A stretch of 64,000 nucleotides of DNA from Methyloversatilis sp. (lineage in GTDB: Bacteria > Pseudomonadota > Gammaproteobacteria > Burkholderiales > Rhodocyclaceae): assembly GCA_017984755.1 (NCBI GenBank), contig JAGNYW010000002.1:62001-126000 (forward strand), read 5' to 3'. Both the position numbers and the translations under genes were made by a program. Below, piece by piece: positions 35,703 through 44,729 of this stretch. Numbering within the stretch: position 1 is the first letter of the stretch; each line of letters opens with the position of its first letter. The notes beneath the pieces were generated by a model. The model searched no databases and was not told where the DNA came from. It was given only the letters and a program-made list of their open reading frames with translations.

Positions 35703-35723
35703 TGCCATCGTCGGTGGATGGCA
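35703..35723. repeat. Hairpin downstream of the SMC-like ATPase gene
   Basis: TGCCATC (35703-35709) and GATGGCA (35717-35723) form a perfect 7-bp stem with a 7-nt loop, 13 nt after the ATPase stop. There is no T-run. It may mark the 3' end of the yhaON-like transcript. Confidence 0.4.
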
Positions 35724-35848
35724 AGTGTTCGACAGGCACAATACCGGCGAACAATGCGGCAGCTGCGGCTGCTCCACGTACGCGTCCGACACAGCTTGCC
35801 CAGAGGCTTCTGCTCCCTGCAACATCACATCCGCTCGCACTCACGGAC

Positions 35849-38491
35849 ATGGCTCTCGAACTCATCAAAGCGACAGCACTGATTCTCGCACTCGGCCTGC
35901 TGCAGGGTTTCAACGCCCGTTTCTGGCGGGAAAACCAGAGCGCGAGCGACCTGTTCTCGGGACTGATTTTCGGTGGCATGTGCGTGGTCGGCATGCTGAT
36001 GCCCATCGTGCTGGCGCCGGGTCTCATCTTCGATGGCCGGTCGGCCGTTCTGGCCATGGCATCCGTGTTCGGCGGCCCGCTGGTCGGCGCGGTGGCAGGC
36101 TTCGTCGCCGCCGCACACCGGCTGTCGATCGGCGGTCCGGGCGCTGCCGTGGGCGTGACGGTGATCGCCGCGTCGGTGCTGCTCGGACTGGGCTTCCGCG
36201 CGGCAGCGGCGCGCGGTCTGGTACAGCGAGGTTTCTGGGAGTTCCTGGCCTTCGGCGTGCTCGTCCACGGCGTCGTCCTGATCATCTTCAACTGGCTGCC
36301 CGCGGCCTTCGCAGCGCGCATCTACGACGAACTCGCGCTGACCTACGTGCTGACGCTGGCGCCAGCCACTGCGCTGCTCGGCCTGCTGCTGCAGGATCTG
36401 GAACGTCGCACCGAAACCGAACGCGCCCTCGTGACGAGCGAAGCGCGCATGCATGCGATCACCGAAGCGATCCCCGATGTCCTGATGGTGCTCGACGAGG
36501 ACGGTCGCTACCTCAAGGTCCGCGCCCCCGAAGCAGGGCTGCTGGCAGCGGGCATCGACGAATTGAAGGGGCGCCTGATGGGCGATGTGCTGCCGGCGGA
36601 CAAGGCAGCGCTGTTTCTCGACTTCATTCAGGCAACGCTCGCTTCGCAGACAGCGCAGGTGCTGGAGTACGAACTGGACACCATCACCGGCACCCGCACC
36701 TTCGAAGCACGCGCCCGCGCGCTCGACGCGCTGTACGACGGCCGACGCGCCGTCGTGCTGCTGACACGCGACATCACGGAGCGGGTGCGACTGGAGCAGG
36801 AGCAGCGGATCGCAGCCATCGCCTTCGAGTCGCAGCAGGGCATGATGATCACCGATGCCCGCAGCGTCATTCTTCGCGTCAACAAGGCCTTCACCGAGAT
36901 TACGGGTTATGCGCCGGAAGAGGCCATCGGGCACAAGACGAGCATGCTGTCCTCAGGGCATCACGACGCAGCCTTCTACCAGGCGATGTGGGCGTCGCTG
37001 GCCAGAGACGGCGTGTGGGAGGGCGAAATCTGGAACCGGCGCCGCAACGGTGAAGTTTTCCCCGAGCGCCTGTCGGTGAGCGCCGTACGCAGCACCCGCG
37101 GTGAAGTGACCCACTACGTTGCAGCCTTCATGGACATCACGCACAGCAAGGCCGCGGAAGACGAAATCCGCCGCCTTGCCTTCTACGACGCGCTGACCGG
37201 ACTGCCCAACCGGCGCCTGATGTCCGACCGCCTGAACCAGGCCATGGCAGCCAGCGCGCGCAGCGGTCAGCATGGCGCGCTCATGTTCATCGACCTCGAT
37301 GACTTCAAGAACGTGAACGATCTGCTGGGTCATCACAACGGCGACCTGCTGCTGCAGAAGGCCGGCGCCCGGCTGCGCGACATCGTGCGCGAAACCGATA
37401 CCGTGGCGCGCTTCGGCGGCGACGAATTCGTCGTGCTGCTCGCCTGCCTTTCCGAGACGGCGGACGAAGCTGCGCAACAGGCGGAACGCATCGCGGAAGC
37501 CATGCTGGCCGCGCTCAGCCGCCCCTACATGCTTGATGGTCACGTACGGCAGAACAGCGCCAGCATCGGCGTTGCGATGTTCAAGGGCACGGATCATTCG
37601 CTCGATGAAATGATGCGACGCGCCGATCTGTCGATGTATGAATCGAAGCAGCTGGGCAAGAACCGCGTGCGCTTCTTCGACCCGGTGATGCGGGAGACCG
37701 TGACCGCGCGCCTGCGCATGGAAGACGAAATCCGCAGTGCGCTGGCGGCGCGGCAGTTCGACGTGTTCTATCAGCCGCAGTGCGAAGAGGGCCATGGCAT
37801 CGTGTCGGCGGAAGCGCTGCTGCGCTGGCGTCACCACACCAAAGGCTACATTCCGCCGGTCGAATTCATCCCGGTGGCCGAACGTGCGGGGCTCATGCCA
37901 GCCCTTGGGCGCTATGTCATGCGCGAAGCGCTGGACGAACAGGCCCGCTGGGCGCGCGATCCTGTCACAGCCCACCTTACCGTCGCGATCAACATCAGCG
38001 CTGCCCAGCTCTATCAGCCCGACTTCACCGGCGAAGTACTGGAATCCATCACTCGCAGCGGTGCCGATCCGCACCGGGTGGTGCTGGAACTGACCGAGTC
38101 CATCCTGCTCGACGACATGCATGGCGCGATCGCCATCCTGGAAAAGCTGCGCGAACACGGCATCCGCTTTTCGATCGACGACTTCGGCACCGGCTATTCC
38201 TCGCTCGGCTACCTGCAGAGCCTGCCGATCAACGAACTGAAGATCGATCGGTCCTTCGTGCGGGAGCTGCCGCAGAGCGCGAACAGTCTGGCCATCGTGA
38301 AGACCATCGTTGCACTGGCTTCGGCACTCGACATGAAGGTGATCGCGGAAGGCGTTGAGTCGGAAAGCCAGCGTGCCGTTCTGTTCGAAAACGGATGCCG
38401 CCATTTCCAGGGCTATCTGTTCGCACGGCCGCTGCCGGCCGACGAATTCAGCGCCCTGGTCCATCGCCGGCACCCTGCACAGGGCGAATGA
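35849..38491 (+). CDS. Membrane-bound diguanylate cyclase/phosphodiesterase (5TM-LYT, PAS, PAS, GGDEF, EAL)
   Basis: The 880-residue protein starts with a multi-helix sensor of the 5TMR-LYT type (residues about 1-190; APGLIFDGRSAVLAMASVFGG, GFVAAAHRLSIGGPGAAVGV). Two PAS regions follow (about 205-320 and 325-440, the second with MMITDARSVILRVNKAFTEITGY and a PAC end FMDITHSKAAED). The GGDEF site is ARFGGDEFVV (about residue 523) and the EAL site is SAEALLRWRHH (about 654), with later NISAAQLY, ELTESILLDD and DDFGTGYSSLGYL retained. Both active sites appear intact, so it could make or degrade c-di-GMP. Upstream in-frame codons are not protein-like; the ribosome-binding site is weak. Confidence 0.9.
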   Translation: MALELIKATALILALGLLQGFNARFWRENQSASDLFSGLIFGGMCVVGMLMPIVLAPGLIFDGRSAVLAMASVFGGPLVGAVAGFVAAAHRLSIGGPGAAVGVTVIAASVLLGLGFRAAAARGLVQRGFWEFLAFGVLVHGVVLIIFNWLPAAFAARIYDELALTYVLTLAPATALLGLLLQDLERRTETERALVTSEARMHAITEAIPDVLMVLDEDGRYLKVRAPEAGLLAAGIDELKGRLMGDVLPADKAALFLDFIQATLASQTAQVLEYELDTITGTRTFEARARALDALYDGRRAVVLLTRDITERVRLEQEQRIAAIAFESQQGMMITDARSVILRVNKAFTEITGYAPEEAIGHKTSMLSSGHHDAAFYQAMWASLARDGVWEGEIWNRRRNGEVFPERLSVSAVRSTRGEVTHYVAAFMDITHSKAAEDEIRRLAFYDALTGLPNRRLMSDRLNQAMAASARSGQHGALMFIDLDDFKNVNDLLGHHNGDLLLQKAGARLRDIVRETDTVARFGGDEFVVLLACLSETADEAAQQAERIAEAMLAALSRPYMLDGHVRQNSASIGVAMFKGTDHSLDEMMRRADLSMYESKQLGKNRVRFFDPVMRETVTARLRMEDEIRSALAARQFDVFYQPQCEEGHGIVSAEALLRWRHHTKGYIPPVEFIPVAERAGLMPALGRYVMREALDEQARWARDPVTAHLTVAINISAAQLYQPDFTGEVLESITRSGADPHRVVLELTESILLDDMHGAIAILEKLREHGIRFSIDDFGTGYSSLGYLQSLPINELKIDRSFVRELPQSANSLAIVKTIVALASALDMKVIAEGVESESQRAVLFENGCRHFQGYLFARPLPADEFSALVHRRHPAQGE

Positions 38492-38687
38492 TCCGCGGCT
38501 GTCCGCTTGTTCTGGTGGCAGATCGGTTCGCCGTCATCGTCCTTGCGGAAAATCAATGCCGACACGACCGGGACGGCGAACGCTGTCATGATCGAACCCG
38601 ATATGTCCGGCGCGGTTCGCGGGGCGCCGTTCCGGATTGCCTGCGATGGCCGCATCACCGCCCGAAAACCTGAAACCGGAGTCCGAA

Positions 38688-39506
38688 ATGACTGAAACGC
38701 TGAGCTTTGACTTCAACCAGTTCCTGACCCACTACCTGATTCCACTGGGCTGGAAACTGGTCGGCGCCATCGTGCTGTGGATAGTCGGAGGCTGGGTGAT
38801 CAACTTCATCGGCAACCTGTCGCACCGCGGCATGACCCGGTCGAAGGTCGAACCGACGCTGATCCGCTACATCGAGGCGACGTTGCGCATCGCCATGCGC
38901 ATCGTTCTGGTGATCGTCATCCTCGGCGTGTGCGGCATCGAAACGACCAGCTTCGCCGCCCTGCTGGCCGCTGCAGGCATTGCCATCGGGGCTGCGTGGA
39001 GCGGCCTGCTCGCCAACTTCGCTGCGGGCGCCTTCCTGATCATCCTGCGACCATTCAAGGTGGGCGACTTCGTATCGGGTGCCGGCATCACCGGCACCGT
39101 GAAGGAGATCGGCCTGTTCGCCACCACCATCGACCAGCCGGACAACGTGCGCACCACGGTCGGCAACAACAAGCTGTTCTCGGACAACATCGTCAATTAC
39201 ACGTCGAACCCGTTCCGCCGCGTCGACCTGCAGGCGCAGCTGGCGCACAGCGTCGACCCGCGGCAGGCGATGGATGCCATCCGCGCACGCGTCGCACAGG
39301 TTCCCAACGTGCTGGCCGATCCGGCGCCGGACGTGGAAATTCTCGAATTCAACGCAGCCGGCACCCGACTTGCGGTACGCCCTTACTGCAGCAACGACCA
39401 CTACTGGCAGGTGTATTTCGACACCAACAAGGCGCTGGCCGAAGTCGGCGCCGCCAGCGGATGGCCGATTCCGGCGCCGCATCAGGTGCTGCGCCAGCCG
39501 GGCTGA
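38688..39506 (+). CDS. Small-conductance mechanosensitive channel, MscS type
   Basis: The 272-residue protein has three N-terminal membrane helices, the third being the pore helix (AALLAAAGIAIGAAWSGLLANFAAGAFLIIL), followed directly by the RPFKVGDFVSGAGITGTVKEIGLFATTIDQPDN beta domain and a cytoplasmic C-terminal domain. Length matches E. coli MscS (286). It protects cells from hypo-osmotic shock. ATG 38688 is chosen because GGAG lies 6 nt upstream. The gene stands alone, convergent with an ABC exporter gene. Confidence 0.94.
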   Translation: MTETLSFDFNQFLTHYLIPLGWKLVGAIVLWIVGGWVINFIGNLSHRGMTRSKVEPTLIRYIEATLRIAMRIVLVIVILGVCGIETTSFAALLAAAGIAIGAAWSGLLANFAAGAFLIILRPFKVGDFVSGAGITGTVKEIGLFATTIDQPDNVRTTVGNNKLFSDNIVNYTSNPFRRVDLQAQLAHSVDPRQAMDAIRARVAQVPNVLADPAPDVEILEFNAAGTRLAVRPYCSNDHYWQVYFDTNKALAEVGAASGWPIPAPHQVLRQPG

Positions 39507-39593
39507 CACGGGGCACCCTGCGCCACGGCGTACGAGCGGTCGCCAACGTGCAGCAGCCCGTCATCGTACTGATGGACGTCGACGCGCCGACGA

Positions 39594-41339
39594 TCACTCG
39601 TCGATGAACTGCAACCTCGCGAGCTTCGCATAGAGGCCGTCCCGGGCCAGCAGCGCTGCATGCGTGCCGGTCTCGACCGGACGCCCGTGGTCGAGCACGA
39701 CGATGCGGTCGGCGCGCTGCACGGTGGCCAGACGGTGCGCGACCACCAGCGTGGTGCGGCTGGCCATCAGCGGCGCCAGCGCGGCCTGCACCATGCGTTC
39801 GCTCTCGGCGTCCAGCGCCGAAGTGGCCTCATCCAGCAGCAGGATGGGCCGGTCGGCCAGGATGGCGCGTGCGATGGCGATGCGCTGACGCTGGCCGCCC
39901 GAGAGGCGCACTCCGCGCTCGCCGAGCGGGCTGTCGTAGCCGCCGGGGAGTGCGCGGATGAAGGCGTCGGCAAAGGCCGCCTCGCAGGCTGCGCGCACTT
40001 GCTCATTGCTGGCCTCCGGGCGCGCGTAGCGCACGTTGTCGGCCACGCTGGCGGCGAAGATGACGGCCTCCTGCGGCACCAGCGCGATGCGCCCGCGCAC
40101 GTCTGCCGGATCGGCCTCGGTCAGCGGCACGCCGTCGATCGCGACCACGCCGGACTGCGGATCGTAGAAGCGCAGCAGCAACTGGAACAGCGTCGACTTG
40201 CCTGCTCCCGACGGTCCCACCAGCGCAACCGTCTCGCCGGCGCGTACGTCGATGCTGAAACCGTCGAGCGCCGGAATGTCCGGCCGGCTCGGATAGCAGA
40301 AGCGCACATCGCGGAACGCGATGTCGCCGCGCGCCGGCTGCGGCAACGCACGCGGCGACGGCGGCGCGGTGATGTCCGGCTGGGTGTCGAGCAGTTCGAT
40401 CAGGCGCTCGGTGGCGCCGGCGGCGCGCTGCAGCTCACCCCACACCTCGGACAGCGCTCCGACCGAACTGGCCACCATGGCGGCGTAGAACACGAAGGCA
40501 GACAACTCGCCGGCGGTCAGGCGACCTTGCAGCACGTCATGGCCGCCGACCCACAGGATGACGGCAACCGAACCGAACACCAGCAGGATGACCATCACCA
40601 CCATCAGCGCCGAATGACGGTAGCGCCTCACACCGGTGTCGAAGCTGCGCTCGACCAGCTCGGTGAAGTGATCGCGGTCGGCCGCCTCGTGACCGCAGGC
40701 CTGAACGATGCGGATGGCGTGCACGCTCTCGTCCACGTGAGTGCCCAGATCGGCCACCCGGGCCTGCCGTTCGCGCGAAAGCGCGCGCACGCGGCGCCCG
40801 AAGATGACGATGGGCGCCACCACCAGCGGCACGCCGGCCAGTACCAGCAGGGTCAGCCGGCCGCTGGTCAGCGCCAGCATGACCAGCCCGCCGACCAGCA
40901 GCAGCGTGTTGCGCAGTGCGATCGACAGTGTCGAACCGACCACATTCTCGATCTGCGCGGTGTCGTTGGTCAGCCGCGAAATGACCTCGCCGGTACGTCC
41001 GGCCTCGAAAAAGGACGGCGGCAGCGTGAGCAGGTGCGCGTACACCCGGGTGCGCAGGTCGGCCGAAACCCGCTCACCCAGCCATGACACATTGTAGAAA
41101 CGCAGCCAGGTCGCACCGGCCAGCACCACCACCAGCGCCAGAGAACCGCCCAGCGCGCGGTCCAGCCACCGAGGGTCACCCGCCGCGAATCCCTGGTCGA
41201 TGACGCTGCGCAAACCCTGTCCGAGCGCCAGTGCGGCACTGGCTGCAACGACCAGCCCGATGGCCGCCAGCAGCAGCCGGCCACGGTGCGGCTTCACCAT
41301 TTCGAACATCACTTGCCGTGCACGCTGAACTTCAGTCAC
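39594..41339 (-). CDS. ABC exporter with fused membrane and ATPase domains (MsbA-like half transporter)
   Basis: The 581-residue protein has six membrane helices within residues 1-320 and an ATPase domain from about 335. Walker A is VALVGPSGAGKSTLFQ, the signature is RLSGGQRQRIAIARAIL, Walker B is PILLLDEATSALD, and the H-loop histidine is in TLVVAHRLATVQRAD. It belongs to the lipid/multidrug exporter class; the TM part includes the typical SFFEAGRTGEVISRLTNDT coupling segment. GTG 41339 has an AGGAG eight nt upstream, so it is preferred to an upstream TTG at 41363. The substrate is unknown. Confidence 0.9.
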   Translation of the reverse strand: MTEVQRARQVMFEMVKPHRGRLLLAAIGLVVAASAALALGQGLRSVIDQGFAAGDPRWLDRALGGSLALVVVLAGATWLRFYNVSWLGERVSADLRTRVYAHLLTLPPSFFEAGRTGEVISRLTNDTAQIENVVGSTLSIALRNTLLLVGGLVMLALTSGRLTLLVLAGVPLVVAPIVIFGRRVRALSRERQARVADLGTHVDESVHAIRIVQACGHEAADRDHFTELVERSFDTGVRRYRHSALMVVMVILLVFGSVAVILWVGGHDVLQGRLTAGELSAFVFYAAMVASSVGALSEVWGELQRAAGATERLIELLDTQPDITAPPSPRALPQPARGDIAFRDVRFCYPSRPDIPALDGFSIDVRAGETVALVGPSGAGKSTLFQLLLRFYDPQSGVVAIDGVPLTEADPADVRGRIALVPQEAVIFAASVADNVRYARPEASNEQVRAACEAAFADAFIRALPGGYDSPLGERGVRLSGGQRQRIAIARAILADRPILLLDEATSALDAESERMVQAALAPLMASRTTLVVAHRLATVQRADRIVVLDHGRPVETGTHAALLARDGLYAKLARLQFIDE

Positions 41340-41371
41340 ACAGATCACTCCTTGTTCCCGCAAATTTGTTG

Positions 41372-41377
41372 TATATT
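41372..41377 (+). promoter_or_regulatory. Probable -10 element of the tRNA-Leu promoter
   Basis: TATATT lies 19 nt before the tRNA and is followed by a GC-rich CCGGCCCC discriminator, as in stringently controlled stable-RNA promoters. The -35 region is poorly matched. Confidence 0.4.
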
Positions 41378-41395
41378 CCGGCCCCTATCCGAAGT

Positions 41396-41480
41396 GCGCG
41401 GGTGGCGAAATTGGTAGACGCGCTGTCTTGAGGGGGCAGTGCCGCAAGGCGTGAGAGTTCGAGTCTCTCTCCGCGCACCA
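41396..41480 (+). tRNA. tRNA-Leu (anticodon GAG)
   Basis: The 85-nt sequence folds as a class II tRNA. The acceptor stem GCGCGGG pairs with TCCGCGC, followed by discriminator A and an encoded CCA. The D arm contains AAATTGGTAGA. The anticodon stem CTGTC/GGCAG carries loop TTGAGGG with anticodon GAG, reading CUC and CUU. A variable arm and a T arm with GTTCGAGTC follow. Confidence 0.97.
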
Positions 41481-41812
41481 CATCCTTCAGTATCCCGGGT
41501 GCAGCATCTCCCTCCGGCACCACCGGGATACGCAGAAGTTCCAGCTCGGAATTTCCTTTCTCCATCGTCCCCGGCAGCCTGACCTGGGATTCTGCGTCAC
41601 CCCTATCTGCATGCAGCAACCCGTCGAGCTTCGTCGCGGCTGCCAACCTCCTGTTCGGAACCGATCGGCCACGGCCGACGCATGTTGCAGCGCACCGAAC
41701 GTATTGTGCGGCCTTTGCTACCATCCGCCTCGCGGTTCCAGGCACGTCACAACACAATAAGAATTCCCGACCATGCTGCGGGAATCCGAACGGGTCGGAT
41801 GAGGAGAGACAG
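41481..41812 (+). other. 332-bp gap after tRNA-Leu; two inverted repeats, no gene seen
   Basis: Just after the tRNA, TATCCCGG (from 41491) is matched by CCGGGATA about 30 nt later, a possible tRNA terminator stem with no T-run. Closer to the next gene, ATTCCCG (41763-41769) and CGGGAAT (41779-41785) form a 7-bp inverted repeat with a 9-nt spacer, 27 nt before the ATG at 41813, where an operator or leader hairpin could act. No coding frame looks genuine. Confidence 0.45.
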
Positions 41813-42535
41813 ATGGCGTTGGACAAGGCCCTTCTGGGCCGCTTGCTGCAGCTCAACGAACCATGGACGGTACGCGACTTCCGGTTCGATCCGGATGCCC
41901 GCCGGCTGGACGCATGGATCGGCGTCGAAGCCCCGCGCGGCTGGTTCGGGCGCATGCGCCGCTTGCCCGCAGAAGGGCCGGAACGCGTGTGGCGACACAT
42001 CGACCTGGCCGGCTGGCGTTGCCATGTTCACGTTCAGGCACCGCTGGGCGCCGATCTGAGCGCGCTGCCCTGGGCCGGCATGGCGGACATGCCCTTCTCG
42101 CAGGCGTTGTCCAAGCAGGTGTTCTCGCTGTTCAACGAAGGTGTGCCGCTGAACGGCATCTGCACCATCACGGGCATCCCGCTGCAGGAACTGTGGAAAT
42201 TCAAGTTCTCGCTCGACCAGGGCAGGACGGCGATGGCCGATCCGGCCAGGCCGGCCATCGCGCCGGACGCAGGTGCGACCGACGCACCCGCGGAGGCCGA
42301 CAGCGGAGATATTCCCGACGTGAGTGACCCGGTCTGGCTGAAACTGATCGAAGGGCAGGTCGATCTCGACATCCGGGCACTCAGCCTGAAGCTGCTGATG
42401 ACGCGACTGCGCAGTCAGCTCGAGGTGATTACCGATGACGAAGTGCGCATGCTGAAGCTGCGCGAACTGCATCGCTACTTCGTCAAGAACGCCCGCATGC
42501 TCGGACATGAACTGTCCCAGCTGCGTACGTACTGA
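41813..42535 (+). CDS. Protein resembling the N-terminal DNA-binding part of ISL3-family transposases, probably domesticated
   Basis: The 240-residue product starts after a good GAGGAG. Residues about 20-125 (WIGVEAPRGWF, RVWRHIDLAGWRCHVHVQAP, LPWAGMADMPFSQALSKQVFSLFNEGVPL, TGIPLQELWKFKF) follow the order of the zinc-ribbon and helix-turn-helix region of ISL3 transposases, where a RTWRHL... motif is followed by a VPWA...FT block. The ribbon cysteines are missing and no DDE catalytic domain follows. Instead an Ala/Pro linker leads to a charged helical tail (LKLLMTRLRSQLEVITDDEVRMLKLRELHRYF). It is thus probably a host gene, not an active element. The next gene starts 16 nt later in a likely operon. 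The homology is my recognition by eye. Confidence 0.55.
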   Translation: MALDKALLGRLLQLNEPWTVRDFRFDPDARRLDAWIGVEAPRGWFGRMRRLPAEGPERVWRHIDLAGWRCHVHVQAPLGADLSALPWAGMADMPFSQALSKQVFSLFNEGVPLNGICTITGIPLQELWKFKFSLDQGRTAMADPARPAIAPDAGATDAPAEADSGDIPDVSDPVWLKLIEGQVDLDIRALSLKLLMTRLRSQLEVITDDEVRMLKLRELHRYFVKNARMLGHELSQLRTY

Positions 42536-42551
42536 ACAGACCGCACACACC

Positions 42552-43571
42552 ATGACAAGCCAGAGCAAGCCGGAACTGAGCGGAAAGATGATGGGGCTGT
42601 CGGAAGCGACGGCACTGATCCGCAGCGGTGGCTACTACAGCATCGCCGGCGACGAAGGGCTGCTGCGCGAACTTCCGCGCGGCCACTGGATCGGCGGCAC
42701 CATCCCCTACTTCATGGGCCAGGATGGGGGCATCACGACCCGCAACCAGCTTTACGTATCGCAGATACCGGTCAGCAGCGGTGTACCGTCGATGCGCTTC
42801 TACGATCAGATCAGCCTGGAACGCGTATGCGCCGATGCGCCCGAGAACGGCTTTTCGATCATCGTCATTCCGGCCTTCTCGGCCGTGCATTCGCTGTTCG
42901 CGCGCAACGCGCCGGGCTACGAAGACATGTATCTCAAACCGCTGATCGGCTGGATCTCGGGCATCCACCTCGAGGATCTGGGGCGGGCCAGTCCGCTCGC
43001 GGTCAATGGCGAAACGCTGGAGTTCGAGCCTGATCGCGCGCTGGTCATGCACGTGCCGCTGCCGGCCGACAAGTACGCCCACATCGACATCATCAATCTC
43101 TTCGTTCCGGGCCAGGGCGACCGCATACGCTTCCCGGCGAAGGGATTTTCGGTGAGCGAGTGCAGGATCAACGGTGAACCGACCAATTTCGCGCGCTACG
43201 TCATCTCGAACGCGATCGACACGCGGCTGCCGCTGGTGGCGGACTACAGCGGCGCCATGATCAACGTCAGCATCAAGGCCGTCGATCTGGGCAAGGGTGT
43301 CGTCGATTTCTACGCCCCGGTCTTCGATGACGTGGAGTACCGCTTCGCCGCACCGGTGACCGATTACGTGAGCGCCTTCCAGCAGGCGCTGCAGGCGCGC
43401 GACGGCACGCAGTCAGGGCCGGTCGGTTTCAGCTGCAACTGCGTGCTCAACTATCTCTACAGCGAACTCGAAGGCAAGCACGTGCCGTCTCTGCTCGGGC
43501 CCATGACCTACGGCGAAGTGGCCTATCAGCTGCTGAATCAGACGCTGGTGTATCTGACGATCGAAGGCTGA
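42552..43571 (+). CDS. Conserved protein of unknown function (GHWIGGTIPYFM family, possibly DUF6976)
   Basis: The 339-residue protein has no signal peptide or membrane helix. It opens with MMGLSEATALIRSGGYYSIAGDEGLLRELPRGHWIGGTIPYFMGQDGG, a pattern I associate with a proteobacterial family of unknown function (I recall the number DUF6976 but cannot confirm it). The middle is beta-rich, and a late pair of cysteines is in GFSCNCVLNYLYSELEG. ATG 42552 follows the upstream ISL3-like gene by 16 nt, so the two are probably one transcript. The stop codon is inside a 10-bp stem. Confidence 0.65.
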   Translation: MTSQSKPELSGKMMGLSEATALIRSGGYYSIAGDEGLLRELPRGHWIGGTIPYFMGQDGGITTRNQLYVSQIPVSSGVPSMRFYDQISLERVCADAPENGFSIIVIPAFSAVHSLFARNAPGYEDMYLKPLIGWISGIHLEDLGRASPLAVNGETLEFEPDRALVMHVPLPADKYAHIDIINLFVPGQGDRIRFPAKGFSVSECRINGEPTNFARYVISNAIDTRLPLVADYSGAMINVSIKAVDLGKGVVDFYAPVFDDVEYRFAAPVTDYVSAFQQALQARDGTQSGPVGFSCNCVLNYLYSELEGKHVPSLLGPMTYGEVAYQLLNQTLVYLTIEG

Positions 43572-43611
43572 TCCCCTCCTCCGGACACGGTTCCGGCGGA
43601 AGGGATCAGCC
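43566..43611 (+). terminator. Long hairpin overlapping the stop codon, possible terminator
   Basis: GGCTGATCCC (43566-43575) and GGGATCAGCC (43602-43611) form a perfect 10-bp stem. The loop holds a smaller CCGG/CCGG stem. The TGA of the preceding gene is inside the left arm. No T-run follows, so termination might be rho-dependent; the structure separates the two-gene unit from the NYN gene. Confidence 0.5.
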
Positions 43612-43667
43612 TCCGGTTCCGCGCATGGCGTAGCATGAAGTCCTGCCCGCAGACCGAAAGATCCCGC

Positions 43668-44720
43668 ATGACCGATACCAATACCCAGACCCGCCGGCTC
43701 GCGCTGGTCATCGACGCGGACAATGCACAGCCTTCGCTGATCCAGCCGGTGCTGCTCGCTGCCGCCTCACGCGGGCGGGTCACCGTGCGCCGCATCTACG
43801 GCGACTGGACCTCGCCCAACATGGCCAGCTGGAAGGCGCACCTGCTCGATCACTCGATCCGGCCGCTCCAGCAGTTCCGCATCGTCGGCGGCAAGAACGC
43901 CACCGACAGCGCCATGATCATCGATGCGATGGACCTGCTTCACTCCGGCCTGGTCGACGGCTTCTGCATCGTGTCGAGCGACTCCGACTTCACGTCGCTG
44001 GCGCGACGCATTCAGGAAAGCGGCCTGTTCGTGATGGGTGTCGGCCGTCGCACCACACCCCTGGCCTTCCAGCGCGCGTGCGAGGAATTCGTGTTCACCG
44101 ACGACATGCACGCCACGCCGGCTTCGAAGCCGGCCGCAGCGCAGCGCCGGCGCCCTGCTGCGACCGCTGCCGCGGCTGCAGCGCCTGTACGGCCCCCGGA
44201 ACCGCCGCGTCGCGCGCGCACCAGTCAGCCGGACGCACAGATACTCGAACTGCTGGCGCAGGGCATCCGCTCGGCCACCGATGAGGAAACCGGCTGGGCC
44301 GGCATCGGCCGCGTCGGTCAGATCGTGCGCCAGTACGAACCCGGCTTCAGCAACAAGGACTACGGCCACGCCACGCTGTCCGGCCTGCTGGAAAGCCAGC
44401 CCGCCCTGTTCCGGCTGCGCAAGGGTGACACCGGGCAGGCACAGGTGCAGCTGATCGAAAGACCGGTCGACGCTGCGGCGGAAGCGCCATCCGGAAATGC
44501 CTCCGGCGCACCGGTCAAGCCGCGCCGCAGCAGGCAGCCACGCAAACAGCTGGTCGCCGACACCGCGGCTGCCGCACCGGCTGCGGAGACTGCCACGGCA
44601 CAGCTCACACCGCCTCCCGCGAGTACGCCAGCCCAGGAAGGGGGCGACGGCAAGCCCGAAAAAACCCGGGCACCCCGCCGCAGTCGTGCCCGCAAACCGC
44701 AGATTCCGGCAGGAGAGTGA
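43668..44720 (+). CDS. NYN-domain (LabA-like) protein with OST-HTH/LOTUS region
   Basis: The 350-residue protein begins with a PIN-like NYN ribonuclease domain (residues about 10-145). The acidic residues of the active site are in ALVIDADNAQ, ATDSAMIIDAMDLL and IVSSDSDFTSLARRI. After an Ala/Pro-rich linker, residues about 190-265 (QILELLAQGIRSATDEETGWAGIGRVGQIVRQYEPGFSNKDYGHATLSGLL) look like an OST-HTH/LOTUS RNA-binding domain. The Pro/Ala/Arg-rich tail is disordered. The pairing suggests an RNA-degrading or RNA-binding factor. ATG 43668 fits the domain start, with a weak ribosome-binding site. Confidence 0.88.
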   Translation: MTDTNTQTRRLALVIDADNAQPSLIQPVLLAAASRGRVTVRRIYGDWTSPNMASWKAHLLDHSIRPLQQFRIVGGKNATDSAMIIDAMDLLHSGLVDGFCIVSSDSDFTSLARRIQESGLFVMGVGRRTTPLAFQRACEEFVFTDDMHATPASKPAAAQRRRPAATAAAAAAPVRPPEPPRRARTSQPDAQILELLAQGIRSATDEETGWAGIGRVGQIVRQYEPGFSNKDYGHATLSGLLESQPALFRLRKGDTGQAQVQLIERPVDAAAEAPSGNASGAPVKPRRSRQPRKQLVADTAAAAPAAETATAQLTPPPASTPAQEGGDGKPEKTRAPRRSRARKPQIPAGE

Positions 44721-44729
44721 CGCCCTCGG

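Noticed and set aside
41813..42535. An active ISL3-type insertion sequence
   Set aside because: No DDE domain, no terminal inverted repeats or target duplication were found around the gene, so it is not called a mobile element.
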